In this document: positions 35,441 through 44,354 of the stretch, one piece after another
How the letters are laid out: each line of letters begins with the position of its first letter
Numbering within the stretch: position 1 is the first letter of the stretch
From: Acetobacteraceae bacterium ESL0709
GTDB taxonomy: Bacteria; Pseudomonadota; Alphaproteobacteria; Acetobacterales; Acetobacteraceae
Reading direction: 5' to 3'
DNA: 52,500 bases
Assembly (NCBI GenBank): GCA_029433415.1
Contig: JAQTIA010000002.1
Location: 1-52,500, forward strand
Program-made: the position numbers and the translations under genes
Notes under the pieces: generated by a model
Told to the model about the DNA's origin: nothing
Databases searched by the model: none
The model's input: only the letters and a program-made list of their open reading frames with translations

Positions 35441-37126
35441 TCAGCTGACCAGACGCAATGAGTGTGGCTTCTTGGGAAGCTTCTTATGCAATTCCTTATC
35501 TTGCCCAAAAGGAAGTAAAGGATCCTCAGTTTGATCTTCTGGCGATCTTAGGGGGGCATCGGGCATATGCTTGCCCAGATATGTTTCAGAAAGGACGCGG
35601 AAGGCGTAATCCAGCATGGAAGAGGCGTAATTGACCGATGGGTCGCCTTCAACCGTGCCGCAGGGCCCAAAATGCGTATAGGCAAACTGGTCGATAAAAG
35701 TCTCAAGAGGCACGCCGCACTGTAGGCCGATACTTACGGCGTGTCCAAGGCATTCCATGAGTCCGCGCGCCATGGGGCTTTCACGGGAGGGGACAAGATT
35801 GAGAGCCCCCAGAGATCCATCCTCAAATTCCGATGTTCTCATAAAAAGAGCATGTCCACCAATAGAGGTCTTTTGGCTGAAACCATTCTGTCTGGGGGGT
35901 AGAGAACGGCGTACGCCTCGTTCCAGACGAGAGAGCAGGGTTTCCATTTCTGGTTCTGGGCGTGGAGGAAGATAGTCAGCGAGTTTGATCAACGCATCAT
36001 GCATACGCGCGAATGAGAAGCCATCTGCGATAGGCAGTGGATTTTCATTGTTGAGGGCCAGAGCCAGGGCTTTCTCAGGAGTCAGTCCACGAAAAGCAAG
36101 GCGGGACTGTGTGGAAGCCCGTAAGTGTCCCTTTTCGTCAAGAGGGGAAAAAATGGGTGCCAGACCACAGGCCTCGACCCCTAATAAGGCATCAATGGGA
36201 CCGGGAGCAGAGAACCCCAGTTCTACAGGAGGAAATGGCGCTTTACAGGCAGGACAGGCTTCAGCGATGGCCGTGGCAATATGTTCGATAGATGGAAATA
36301 AGGGAGAAGCCAGAACAGTCAGGGGGCGAAGAGTGTTTTTCTTTAGAACGAGAGATGCCAGTGCTGTAACAGCTATAGAAAATTGGCGCCCTTCTTCGCT
36401 ATCATAATCGAGTCCGATCGCAGCAAGGCAAGCATCAAGATCCGAAAGCAGAATAATCCCGGCGGTGCTTTCGCCTGATACAGGTTGCTGATATTCCTCA
36501 AATAAAGGAAGGTCCCCGCTGCGTTCACCTTTTTGCGAGAGGTGAATACGCCTTAAACTTTCGCACGCGAGCTCGAGGCAAGCAACAAATTGCTCGGGGG
36601 AAAACAGATTGTCTGCGACAAAACTGCTTAATTTTACGACGAATCCGAATTGTTCGTCATCACGTCCTTGCCATAAAGCCCTGTTAGGAGCCATATGGCG
36701 CATAAGCAGGAGATATGAAAGACTGCGTCCTATGGAAACAGGACCGTCTTTGGAGGACGTCTGGTCAAGTTGTGGCGTTGTATCGATCCGGTCAATCCAG
36801 CGTGCGGCTTCCGAAGCCAAGCGAACAGGGCCACCATCTACGGCCAGCTCGGCAAGTGCTTGCGCGGCATTGTCGTCCCATGAAGCAGGAAGAGTAACGG
36901 ATCGCAGTGTCTGGCTGTCTGGATCTGCGGTGATGGCGACCGTTCTCATATGAACGCCGCTCCAGTAAAGATGCGCTTTCATACGAGGCAATTTAGGAAG
37001 ACTCTGCACCCTGGCAAAGAGCCAGGAGGGCCAGCCAGCCCATTTAATAAAGCGAATGATGAGGATAAAGGGGATAACTGTGTCGAAAAGGGAAAGTTTG
37101 TGATATGAATCCAGTATCTCTCTCAT
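35441..37126 (-). CDS. TSCPD-domain protein (ribonucleotide-reductase C-terminal-like)
   Basis: The C-terminal 130 residues (IGGHALFMRTSEFEDGSLGALNL, ARGLMECLGHAVSIGLQCGVPLETFI, FAYTHFGPCGTVEGDPSVNYASSMLDYAFR) match the tail domain of B12-dependent ribonucleotide reductase NrdJ of alphaproteobacteria. The catalytic radical barrel is absent. The preceding 380 residues are not recognised; they hold one CPAC pair (EACPACKAP). The open frame allows 561 residues, but the true start may be ATG 36949 (MRTVAITADPD, TGGAGC 11 bases upstream) or 36982, because the first 58 residues are poor. The role is unknown; regulation of nucleotide reduction is a guess. Confidence 0.7.
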   Translation of the reverse strand: MREILDSYHKLSLFDTVIPFILIIRFIKWAGWPSWLFARVQSLPKLPRMKAHLYWSGVHMRTVAITADPDSQTLRSVTLPASWDDNAAQALAELAVDGGPVRLASEAARWIDRIDTTPQLDQTSSKDGPVSIGRSLSYLLLMRHMAPNRALWQGRDDEQFGFVVKLSSFVADNLFSPEQFVACLELACESLRRIHLSQKGERSGDLPLFEEYQQPVSGESTAGIILLSDLDACLAAIGLDYDSEEGRQFSIAVTALASLVLKKNTLRPLTVLASPLFPSIEHIATAIAEACPACKAPFPPVELGFSAPGPIDALLGVEACGLAPIFSPLDEKGHLRASTQSRLAFRGLTPEKALALALNNENPLPIADGFSFARMHDALIKLADYLPPRPEPEMETLLSRLERGVRRSLPPRQNGFSQKTSIGGHALFMRTSEFEDGSLGALNLVPSRESPMARGLMECLGHAVSIGLQCGVPLETFIDQFAYTHFGPCGTVEGDPSVNYASSMLDYAFRVLSETYLGKHMPDAPLRSPEDQTEDPLLPFGQDKELHKKLPKKPHSLRLVS

Positions 37127-37131
37127 CCTGA

Positions 37132-37263
37132 ATGCGGAATGGCGTGGCAGTGGGCGTGGGTAATATTGAAGTTCCTGATTGGAGCAAAACCGCCGACGTG
37201 AGTGATGAAGACGTAAATTTTACCGGAATGGGGAAGCGGTTTTATGGATGGGGAAGTAGCTGA
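37132..37263 (+). CDS. Possible 43-residue open frame upstream of mlaD
   Basis: A short ATG frame (MRNGVAVGVGNIEVPDWSKT...) that ends 20 bases inside mlaD and starts close to the end of the divergent TSCPD gene's 5' region. A ribosome site is not convincing. It may be translated as a coupled leader or be a chance frame. Confidence 0.2.
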   Translation: MRNGVAVGVGNIEVPDWSKTADVSDEDVNFTGMGKRFYGWGSS

Positions 37264-37786
37264 CAAGGATTTTTTGAAACAGCAGGTCAGACAGACACAT
37301 CTGGAATTGATTACTGGGCTGGTTGTTGTTGTTGCATTGGGTGGCTTGCTGCTTTTCGCGATTCTGGGACGTCATCAGGCTGGGAACGAAGGTTATGCCT
37401 TGCGGGCTAGTTTTGCTCATATTGACGGGTTAAGTGTTGGCTCTGACGTGAGGTTGGCAGGTGTTACAGTAGGGCATGTGGTGAAAACGGTGGTTGACCC
37501 GAAAAATTTCCAGGCAAATGTGACGTTTTCCATCTCTCCCTCTGTCCAGTTACCTGCTGATAGCGGTGCCATCATAACGTCAGATTCGCTTCTCGGGGGC
37601 AAATATATTGCCCTTACCCCAGGAGGGGATGAAAAGATGCTTTCTCCTGGAGCTGTGATACAGCAGACGCAGGGAGCTATCAGTCTGGAGCAACTTCTGA
37701 GTAAATTTATCTTTTCTGTGACTGATTCCCTGCAACAGAAAAACAAGCATCAGGAGGCAGCCTCCCCGGAAAATAATCTTCCTTAA
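37244..37786 (+). CDS. mlaD: MlaD-like lipid transport protein
   Basis: Substrate-binding MCE protein of the Mla system, which moves phospholipids between outer and inner membrane. The 180-residue protein has one N-terminal membrane anchor (LELITGLVVVVALGGLLLFAIL) followed by a single MCE domain (YALRASFAHIDGLSVGSDVRLAGVTVG...LLGGKYIALTPGG). GGGGAAG lies 7 bases before the ATG. The transporter genes mlaE and mlaF are not next to it, but in this family mlaD often lies alone with DUF2155 downstream, as here (14 bases after). Confidence 0.88.
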   Translation: MDGEVADKDFLKQQVRQTHLELITGLVVVVALGGLLLFAILGRHQAGNEGYALRASFAHIDGLSVGSDVRLAGVTVGHVVKTVVDPKNFQANVTFSISPSVQLPADSGAIITSDSLLGGKYIALTPGGDEKMLSPGAVIQQTQGAISLEQLLSKFIFSVTDSLQQKNKHQEAASPENNLP

Positions 37787-37845
37787 TCAGGGCGTGATGA
37801 GTGGTTTTTTATGCCTGTAGTTTTTCCTCTTTCAGGGCGGTTGAT

Positions 37846-38529
37846 GTGATACGAAAATTTGTCTCTTATGGGGTTGTCGTCGCGGGAGCTGCATTTCTGG
37901 GTGTAAGTGTTTCTGCACGAGGGGCAGAGGGAGTGGCACCGCCTGCAATTTACCCCGCAGATAGTTGGCAGGGATGGTCGAAAGCAACGATTCGCGTCTT
38001 GGATCGTCTTGAATCGCGGAGTGTGCTCCTGACGCTGTCAGTAGGAGAAGAAGGGCATTATCGTAGCCTGAGCCTTAAATTGTTGGCTTGTGTACAACGT
38101 CCCCCAACAGTGGCGCCGGAAACGGCAGCCCGCCTTCATCTCGAGGACAGTAAAGTTACGATCCCGACACCGTTTGAAGGATGGATTCTGGCCAATCAGC
38201 CAAGTTTGTCCCTTTACCAAAGCTCTCTTTATGATGTGCAGGTTGTCCAGTGTGACGGGCAGAAAGTTGATCCAATGGTAGGTCCATTGCCTGCAGTCAA
38301 CGTCCCGCAGATTACTTCTGTGGAGCCTGAAAGGCTGGATGCAGACGGGCAGACGCCTGTGTCTCAAGCAAATGGTAGTGTATCGGCGGGGGGAACCCTC
38401 GTTGCTCCCACATCGTTATTGCCTCCCGAAGAGGGGCAATCTGTTAATTCTTCGGGCCAGCAACTTGTGTCTCCGCCGCCTGTGTCCCCCAATGCGACTT
38501 TGCCGCCGCCAACGTCTTTATTGCCTTGA
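37846..38529 (+). CDS. DUF2155 domain protein (exported)
   Basis: The start is proposed at GTG 37846 (MIRKFVSYGVVVAGAAFLGVS), which gives a signal peptide and has CAGGGCGG about 7 bases upstream; GTG 37801 would add 15 residues. The domain TIRVLDRLESRSVLLTLSVGEEGHYRSLSLKLLACVQRPP...FEGWILANQPSLSLYQSSLYDVQVVQC is the DUF2155 pattern (Cys pair, GW..A motif). The tail of about 75 residues is Pro/Ser/Thr-rich and repeats PTSLLPP-type units. It is likely periplasmic. Function unknown; in this order its neighbours are envelope lipid transport and DsbB genes. Confidence 0.8.
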   Translation: MIRKFVSYGVVVAGAAFLGVSVSARGAEGVAPPAIYPADSWQGWSKATIRVLDRLESRSVLLTLSVGEEGHYRSLSLKLLACVQRPPTVAPETAARLHLEDSKVTIPTPFEGWILANQPSLSLYQSSLYDVQVVQCDGQKVDPMVGPLPAVNVPQITSVEPERLDADGQTPVSQANGSVSAGGTLVAPTSLLPPEEGQSVNSSGQQLVSPPPVSPNATLPPPTSLLP

Positions 38530-38579
38530 TCGCAGGGCATAAGTCTTTTTCAGTCCGTCATTCGTAGAAGGGGATGTTT

Positions 38580-39122
38580 ATGTTAATGACGCGAAAGCGT
38601 GAGTTCAGGCGGGTGAGAGCGCTTGGCGGGCTGTTTGTTCTTTCCGGTCTGGCGGCATTACTGGCAGCGCATGGGGCAGAGCGTTTTTTGCATATGGTAC
38701 CTTGTGAATTGTGCCTTTGGGAGCGTAGGCCATGGCGTGTATTGATCTCGTTGGGTGCCCTGACACTGGTTCTCTCTCCTCGCTATGCACGTTGGCCAGT
38801 TATAGGTGGCCTCGTTTGTCTGGCTATCAGTGTGGGGTTGTCAGTCCTTCATATCGGTGTCGAGCACAATTTCTGGCCCAGTCCTGCACCGTCCTGTCAC
38901 GTAACCGTTACCCATGCTGAGAAAGTTTCAGACTGGTTGAGTCGCTTGCCGGCTGCCCCGGTAAAGCCTTGTGATCAGCCGGATTTTCCTTTTGGTTTGC
39001 CAATGTCCATGGTGACTATTTCGGGGCTTTACACTCTTGTAATTTTTCTTGCTGCGTTAAAAATGACAGTACGAATATTCAGACGTGTTAATCGCGACCA
39101 GAAAAGAGAGTACCAGTCGTGA
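38580..39122 (+). CDS. dsbB: Disulfide bond formation protein B
   Basis: Inner-membrane quinone-linked oxidase that recharges DsbA. The 180-residue product (ATG 38580, with AGAAGGGG 6 bases upstream; 38574 is also possible) has four membrane segments. The first CxxC is MVPCELCLWERRPW, and the second periplasmic loop carries a Cys pair in SCHVTVTHAEKV and VKPCDQPDF. Its end overlaps nadE by four bases (GTGA), so translation is coupled. The dsbA partner is not in the window. Confidence 0.9.
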   Translation: MLMTRKREFRRVRALGGLFVLSGLAALLAAHGAERFLHMVPCELCLWERRPWRVLISLGALTLVLSPRYARWPVIGGLVCLAISVGLSVLHIGVEHNFWPSPAPSCHVTVTHAEKVSDWLSRLPAAPVKPCDQPDFPFGLPMSMVTISGLYTLVIFLAALKMTVRIFRRVNRDQKREYQS

Positions 39123-41143
39123 AACAGAGTGCCTTCAGATGCCTTTACCAGCAGGGTTTTGCCAGAGTTGCTGTGTGCACAGTACCTGTTGTCCTAGCAG
39201 AACCTGAAAAAAACAAATCTGTTATCCTGGAGGCTCTGAGAGCGTGTAATGAGCAGGGAGTTGCGCTGGCTGTTTTCCCTGAGTTGGTATTAAGCGCCTA
39301 TAGTATTGGCGATCTCCTTTTCCAACAGACCCTCCTAGGGGCGGTCGAAATTGCGCTTCAGAATTTCGTCGAGGCAACATGTTTTCTGAAAACTGTTGCT
39401 GTGATCGGGGCTCCCATTAAACGAGGTGATGTCCTCTATAATTGTGCAGTTGTGGTTCATGGGGGAAAGATACTCGGCGTTGTTCCCAAAACATTTTTGC
39501 CTCGTTACCGGGAGTTTTATGAACCACGCCATTTTACGAGCGGAAAGGGTACTTCTGGCTTTATCAGACTGATGGGACAGGATGTTCCATTTGGGACGGA
39601 TTTGCTGTTTCAGGCATCGGATCTGCCTGATCTGAGGGTGGGTGTCGAGATCTGCGAGGATCTCTGGGCACCGGATTCGCCTAGTACGAAGCTGGCGATG
39701 GGCGGGGCCACAGTTATTGCCAATCTTTCAGCGTCGCCTGTGACGATTGGGAGGATGGAGGATCGCCTTTCTCTATGTTCAGCGCAGTCACGTCGCTTGC
39801 AGTGTGCTTATCTTTACGCAGCGGCCGGAGCAGGAGAGTCTACCACTGATCTTGCTTGGGACGGACAACTGACGATCCATGAAGGAGGGGGCCTGCTCGT
39901 TTCTTCAGAACGCTTCCCCCAAAAGACGACATTCGTAATGGCGGATATAGATTTGATCAGGCTGCGTCAGGAGCGGCTCCATTCAGGTTATTTCATCGAC
40001 GAATCGGAAATGTTCCGTAAGATTCCCTTTGAATTGGCGTTTCCGGTCCAGGATCGGGGGCTTTTACGTGATGTTGCGCGTTTTCCCTTTGTCCCCAGTT
40101 CGGAAGTGACGTTGGCGCGGGATTGTCAGGAAGCCTGGATGATTCAGGTTCAGGCGCTTTGTCAGCGTTTGCGCAGTTCAGGGGCCAAACGGATGATTAT
40201 CGGCGTTTCTGGGGGGCTGGACAGTGCCTTGGCTTTGCTTGTTGCAGTCAAGGCGGCTGATGCGCTCGGGTGGTCCAGAAAGGCAGTTCTTGCTCGTACA
40301 ATGCCCGGGTTTGCGACTGGAGACAATTCTTTTTCCATGGCGCAGGATTTGATGGTGGGTTTGGGCGTTGAAGCAGGGGTGCTGGATATACGTCCGACAG
40401 CTTTGGCAATGTTAAAAGAGATCGGTCATCCTTTTGGGAGAGGGGAGCCAGTTTATGACATCACCTTTGAGAATGTTCAGGCAGGGTTGAGGACGGATTT
40501 TCTCTTCCGTCTGGCTAATTTTCATAATGGACTCGTGATCGGAACTGGAGACCTGTCCGAAATTGCTCTGGGATGGTGCACGTACGGTGTGGGCGATCAG
40601 ATGGCGCATTACAATGTTAACTCGGGTATTCCGAAGACACTGATTCAGCATATTATCCGTTGGGCAGCTCAAGAAGAGCTCCTTTTTGCAGAAAAGGTCA
40701 AGAAAACGTTAGGGGAGATTGTCGAGTCTGAAATCAGTCCAGAGCTTGTGCCAGGCGGAGCCGAAGGGGTGCAGAAGACTGAACAAATTATCGGCCCTTA
40801 TGCCTTGCAGGATTTTACCTTGTTTTATGTGCTTCGTTATGGTTTTACGCCGCAGCGTATAGCTTTCTTACAGGAAAAAGCTTGGGGAAGTGGTTGTCAG
40901 GGCAAATGGCCGGTGCACTATCCAGAAAGTAAAAAACGATCTTATGACCTTGATGAAATTATCCATTGGATGGAGGTTTTTATCAGAAGGTTCTTTGGCA
41001 CCAGTCAGTTCAAGCGGTCAGCGATGCCAAATGGGCCGAAGGTGGTAGCGGGGGGGAGTCTCTCTCCCAGAGGGGATTGGAGAGCGCCATCAGACGGGCA
41101 GGCGGCCTTGTGGCTTGAAAATTTGAAAGAGATAACTCTCTGA
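39119..41143 (+). CDS. nadE: Glutamine-dependent NAD+ synthetase
   Basis: Final step of NAD synthesis: amidation of deamido-NAD with ammonia from glutamine. 674 residues, fused two-domain form. The N-terminal nitrilase-like glutaminase shows the catalytic Glu in FPELVLSAYS, Lys in VVPKTFLPRYREFYEPRHF and Cys in VEICEDLWAPDSP. The C-terminal synthetase has the PP-loop IIGVSGGLDSALALLVA and GTGDLSEIALGWCTYGVGD. It starts with GTG overlapping the dsbB stop. nadD, the preceding enzyme in NAD synthesis, is at 49906. Confidence 0.97.
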   Translation: MKQSAFRCLYQQGFARVAVCTVPVVLAEPEKNKSVILEALRACNEQGVALAVFPELVLSAYSIGDLLFQQTLLGAVEIALQNFVEATCFLKTVAVIGAPIKRGDVLYNCAVVVHGGKILGVVPKTFLPRYREFYEPRHFTSGKGTSGFIRLMGQDVPFGTDLLFQASDLPDLRVGVEICEDLWAPDSPSTKLAMGGATVIANLSASPVTIGRMEDRLSLCSAQSRRLQCAYLYAAAGAGESTTDLAWDGQLTIHEGGGLLVSSERFPQKTTFVMADIDLIRLRQERLHSGYFIDESEMFRKIPFELAFPVQDRGLLRDVARFPFVPSSEVTLARDCQEAWMIQVQALCQRLRSSGAKRMIIGVSGGLDSALALLVAVKAADALGWSRKAVLARTMPGFATGDNSFSMAQDLMVGLGVEAGVLDIRPTALAMLKEIGHPFGRGEPVYDITFENVQAGLRTDFLFRLANFHNGLVIGTGDLSEIALGWCTYGVGDQMAHYNVNSGIPKTLIQHIIRWAAQEELLFAEKVKKTLGEIVESEISPELVPGGAEGVQKTEQIIGPYALQDFTLFYVLRYGFTPQRIAFLQEKAWGSGCQGKWPVHYPESKKRSYDLDEIIHWMEVFIRRFFGTSQFKRSAMPNGPKVVAGGSLSPRGDWRAPSDGQAALWLENLKEITL

Positions 41144-41197
41144 AATTTAAACATTATTCTGAGTCAGGGCCTTTTGTTATATAATTAAGACATAATA

Positions 41198-41212
41198 GTC
41201 CATATTTTGGAC
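41198..41212. promoter_or_regulatory. Inverted repeat in the spacer before the RTX-like gene
   Basis: GTCCA-TATTT-TGGAC, a perfect 5-base dyad with a 5-base centre, about 150 bases upstream of the promoter at 41347. It could be an operator; no partner regulator is known. Confidence 0.3.
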
Positions 41213-41346
41213 ATAGTTTTTTCATATAGTAAATTTGGTTCACCTCATTAGGGCTCAATTGCTTCTGAAGAGAGGTGGTTTTGTTTTTGAGTGTTTTATG
41301 GCTGTAGCCTTGGCCAAGGTGGTTTCTTGCGGAAGCAAGGGCGGTC

Positions 41347-41374
41347 TTGACAATTAGTACCTTTTTAGTACTAT
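41347..41374 (+). promoter_or_regulatory. Sigma-70-type promoter of the RTX-like gene
   Basis: TTGACA (41347-41352), a 16-base spacer, and TACTAT (41369-41374). A direct repeat TTAGTAC occurs at 41354 and 41365, one helical turn apart, inside the spacer; it could bind a repressor. Confidence 0.55.
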
Positions 41375-41433
41375 TGGGGGGTTGCGTGTAACTTGGTCAT
41401 ATAACGTTCTTTTTTTGAGTGTGTTGAGGCATT

Positions 41434-42540
41434 ATGGCTGAAACTACGGTAATTGGTGGTTCTGTCGGCGATATATCGGTGACAGTTGCAGGTGGCGGTG
41501 TAGGTGTGATTAACCCTGCTTCCCAATCTTTGGGGAACAGCGTCGATCGTCTGGTGCAATTTGTGAACAGGCAGTCTGCAGACCCTTCCACTAGTGCTTC
41601 TACGACTTCTTACATGTCCACATTCGGGATGGGTGATGATAGTTTTTCTGCCCGGAGTCTGGATGTGGGGCCTCAGGCAGATGACGGGAGTGATAGTCCC
41701 TTTGCCTCGCTCGGGGCGACGACCCTAACTGGGAAAGGCTCTTCTACCTTGGTTATGCAGGGTGTCGTTCCCGATGGTTCGCCCATCTCCCAACAGATTA
41801 TCGATTCGTCTGATGGTGGGAACAAGGTTTCCATTGATAAGGGCGTCGCCACACTGGGACAGTCTGTGGGTGATACGATTTCTGCGTTGGCTGGCTTGGT
41901 TGTGCAGGGCGGGGTCAATAGTCATGTCAATAGTCTGGGTGGACATCTGGACTTTATTGACGGAGTGGGGACCTCTTATATCTCGGCACATGATGCCATG
42001 ATTTTTGGCACAACGGGCAGCGTCTATCATTTTACTGGCACGTCTCCGAGTAAAGTGTTGGGAGATGATAGCAGTGGCAGCTATAGCACTTTCTCGGGAT
42101 CGATGGATTCCAGTGGTAATGCTGTTCATAATATCCTCTTTGACGCGTCATCTTCCCATGGGGCTTTTGCTGCCACGGTTGGTGACAAGGATACGATTAT
42201 TGGTGGTGCGGCTTCTGATACGTTCTATATAGATTCCAGCACGACGGCGTCAGGTAATGCGGGTGATGTTTCTGCTACTTTGACAGGTGGTTCAGGAGCG
42301 GCCAATCTCTTCCAGTTCATGGATAATGAGGGCGGTCATTATACGATCACAGACTTCGGTAGTGCCGCAGGTAATCTGGTGGCGTTCAGCGGGACGCAGC
42401 AAGACCTCATGGATACTCTTAAGAATGCTACTATTGAGGGTGGTAATACGACGATACGTCTTAAGGACAATACGGAGATTACCTTCCTGAATGATACGCA
42501 TCTTAAAAATACTGACTTTAAGTTGATACCGAGTTCTTAA
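41434..42540 (+). CDS. Secreted RTX-like surface protein
   Basis: A 368-residue acidic protein rich in Gly, Ser, Asp and Thr with no Cys and no N-terminal signal peptide. The C-terminal half carries calcium-binding-like pieces such as VGDKDTIIGGAASDTFYI and TLTGGSGAANLFQF, then FLNDTHLKNTDFKLIP. This suits type I secretion with a C-terminal signal; no ABC exporter is in the window. The exact family is not identified. A GAG ribosome site is weak. The gene has its own promoter and terminator, standing alone between nadE and tRNA-Gln. Confidence 0.7.
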   Translation: MAETTVIGGSVGDISVTVAGGGVGVINPASQSLGNSVDRLVQFVNRQSADPSTSASTTSYMSTFGMGDDSFSARSLDVGPQADDGSDSPFASLGATTLTGKGSSTLVMQGVVPDGSPISQQIIDSSDGGNKVSIDKGVATLGQSVGDTISALAGLVVQGGVNSHVNSLGGHLDFIDGVGTSYISAHDAMIFGTTGSVYHFTGTSPSKVLGDDSSGSYSTFSGSMDSSGNAVHNILFDASSSHGAFAATVGDKDTIIGGAASDTFYIDSSTTASGNAGDVSATLTGGSGAANLFQFMDNEGGHYTITDFGSAAGNLVAFSGTQQDLMDTLKNATIEGGNTTIRLKDNTEITFLNDTHLKNTDFKLIPSS

Positions 42541-42579
42541 AGCAGGGCTGATAATGAGGTAGGTTCGTTCGTTTTTTAG

Positions 42580-42605
42580 AGGCCGGCTTATGCCGGCTTT
42601 TATAG
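42580..42605 (+). terminator. Terminator of the RTX-like gene
   Basis: GCCGGC-TTAT-GCCGGC stem extended by G-T and A-T pairs, followed by TTTT, 40 bases after the stop codon. Confidence 0.75.
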
Positions 42606-42690
42606 TTTTTATATTAATTTAAGCACGTAGAGGAAGTTCTCTTTGCTCTGGAGCCTAGAGTTCAACGATATATAGTATGAAAAGGGATTT

Positions 42691-42765
42691 TGGCTGGGGC
42701 GGGAGGATTCGAACCTCCGCATGGCGGAATCAAAATCCGCTGCCTTACCGCTTGGCTACGCCCCA
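42691..42765 (-). tRNA. tRNA-Gln (anticodon TTG)
   Basis: A 75-base cloverleaf on the minus strand: acceptor TGGGGCG/CGCCCCA, D arm GCCAAGCGGTAAGGC, anticodon stem GCGGA/TCCGC with loop TTTTGAT, T arm GGAGG-TTCGAAT-CCTCC, discriminator G and encoded CCA. Confidence 0.95.
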
Positions 42766-42846
42766 ATAATGACACGCTTCTAGCGTGAACGAATCGATTC
42801 GTAAAGAGAAAATTCACCCGGTGAGAATTTATAAAGAAGGGAAAAA

Positions 42847-43503
42847 TCAGTCTTCTGGCGGAAAGGAGGTTGTGTCTGAATTATAATCAGGCAATCCCCC
42901 AGTTGAAAGAGAGGTTTCTTCTGGAGGACGGACAACCTCCTTGAGGAGATTAAAACGCTCTGCTCTGTTAAGCGCTTTATCAAGAGCCTGCATCGTATCA
43001 GACAAATCGGCTGTCTCATCTTTTTCCCAGACTCGCAAAGTCTGAATCCATACAGCCATAAGTGCTTGAAGGCGGATCTTCCCACCCAGTCCTCTTCGAT
43101 CAAGACCAGCCCGGTCAGCGATCCATTTAATCGTGTTCATGGTTGTAAGGCCAAGGAAGGTCGCTAGCGGAGGGTCGGAGGGAAGGGCATGCATGACAGC
43201 TCTTAGTCCTTCACGGTAATCCTGAAAGGCATCAAAGCGCCGCATAAAGAGATCAAATAACCCTTCCCGGAGAGAAAGATAAGGCTCTGTACCGCATAGC
43301 ATGGCCTTGTCGGCCATATTATTGAGGCTGGCCAGAACGAGCGCCTTGAAAGGGTAATCTCTTTTGATATTTTCCAGCGGGATGTGGGCAGAAAGAGCGA
43401 CCTCAACGAGGGTAAAACCATGCCAGCCACGTTCTGCGGCAAGATGCATGGTCGTTTCAACCAATGATCTGGCTAGGGCAGGATCGGTCTCATTGAGGCT
43501 CAT
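42847..43503 (-). CDS. TetR-like transcriptional regulator
   Basis: A 218-residue protein. Residues 1-60 form a TetR-type helix-turn-helix region (LVETTMHLAAERGWHGFTLVEVALSAHIPLENIKRDYPFKALVLASL), with the recognition helix rather acidic and atypical. The C-terminal helical domain (70-190) has YREGLRAVMHALPSDPP and ALDKALNRAERF, a pattern seen in acetic acid bacteria next to proC and ubiK. It lies 19 bases after proC in the same operon. Ligand and targets unknown; the COQ9-like C-terminal fold is an alternative reading. Confidence 0.7.
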   Translation of the reverse strand: MSLNETDPALARSLVETTMHLAAERGWHGFTLVEVALSAHIPLENIKRDYPFKALVLASLNNMADKAMLCGTEPYLSLREGLFDLFMRRFDAFQDYREGLRAVMHALPSDPPLATFLGLTTMNTIKWIADRAGLDRRGLGGKIRLQALMAVWIQTLRVWEKDETADLSDTMQALDKALNRAERFNLLKEVVRPPEETSLSTGGLPDYNSDTTSFPPED

Positions 43504-43522
43504 AGTTTAAAATCCCTGAAAA

Positions 43523-44335
43523 TTAATGATCCAGTTCTTTAGCCCGTCTTACTGCTTCCTGGGAAGCAAGGCGAATGGTTCGTGGCCAGTTTTTTTCATC
43601 CATCAGAACATGTAGGGCCGCTGCGGTGGTGCCATTCGGGCTGGTAACATTTTCACGTAATGTGGTGGCATCATCGTCAAGATCATGGAGCATTTTGCCA
43701 GCGCCATAGATCATGGTGCGAGCCAGTTTCCGGGCTACTGTCTGCTCAAGCCCAAGTTCAATACCCGTTCTTTCCAGCAATTCAGCGAGAAGGAACACGT
43801 AGGCAGGGCTTGACCCAGAGACGGCAATGACGCTGCGTAGGTCGTCTTCGTGTGGCACGATTACCACTTCTCCGACCTGTCCCATAAGCTTTTTGGCCAG
43901 TAATTTCTGGTCTTCTGTAACGTGCGGAGAGAAATACATGCCAATCGCGCCAGCGCCCACAGAGGCAGGTGTGTTGGGCATCGTCCGAATGACGGGGGTC
44001 GCTTCATTACCACTCATATGAGCAAGCTGTGCGCAGCTCTTGGCAGCCATAACGGAAAGGAGAGCGCTCTGAGCCATTTTATCCCCAAGATGGGTTTTAA
44101 GAGCAGTGATCATTTCTTCAGCCATTGCGGGTTTGACGGCCAATATGATCAGATCCGGTTTAATATCGCTCGGAATTTCCTGAATTTTACGATAGATCAG
44201 GGCATTCCCAGGAGCTTTTTGCAGTTTTCGGTCCAGGATCAGAAGCTGGGGTGGGTGCTGCGAGTCCATCCAGCCTTGTGCCAGGGCACCTCCCATTTTG
44301 CCGCAACCAAGCAGGAGGAGTGTAGGCGTTTTCAT
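43523..44335 (-). CDS. proC: Pyrroline-5-carboxylate reductase
   Basis: NADPH-dependent final step of proline synthesis. The start is set at ATG 44335 (MKTPTLLLLGCGKMGGALAQGW), with AGGAGAG 8 bases upstream; an open frame reaching back to 44536 is only read-through of the ubiK region. The product is 270 residues. The Rossmann loop is GCGKMGGAL, the middle VIRTMPNTPASVGAGAIGMYF is the family signature, and SGSSPAYVFLLAELLE and SPNGTTAAALHVL are the C-terminal signatures. It is in a ubiK-proC-tetR operon. Confidence 0.95.
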   Translation of the reverse strand: MKTPTLLLLGCGKMGGALAQGWMDSQHPPQLLILDRKLQKAPGNALIYRKIQEIPSDIKPDLIILAVKPAMAEEMITALKTHLGDKMAQSALLSVMAAKSCAQLAHMSGNEATPVIRTMPNTPASVGAGAIGMYFSPHVTEDQKLLAKKLMGQVGEVVIVPHEDDLRSVIAVSGSSPAYVFLLAELLERTGIELGLEQTVARKLARTMIYGAGKMLHDLDDDATTLRENVTSPNGTTAAALHVLMDEKNWPRTIRLASQEAVRRAKELDH

Positions 44336-44354
44336 ACGTAAGCTCTCCTGAATC

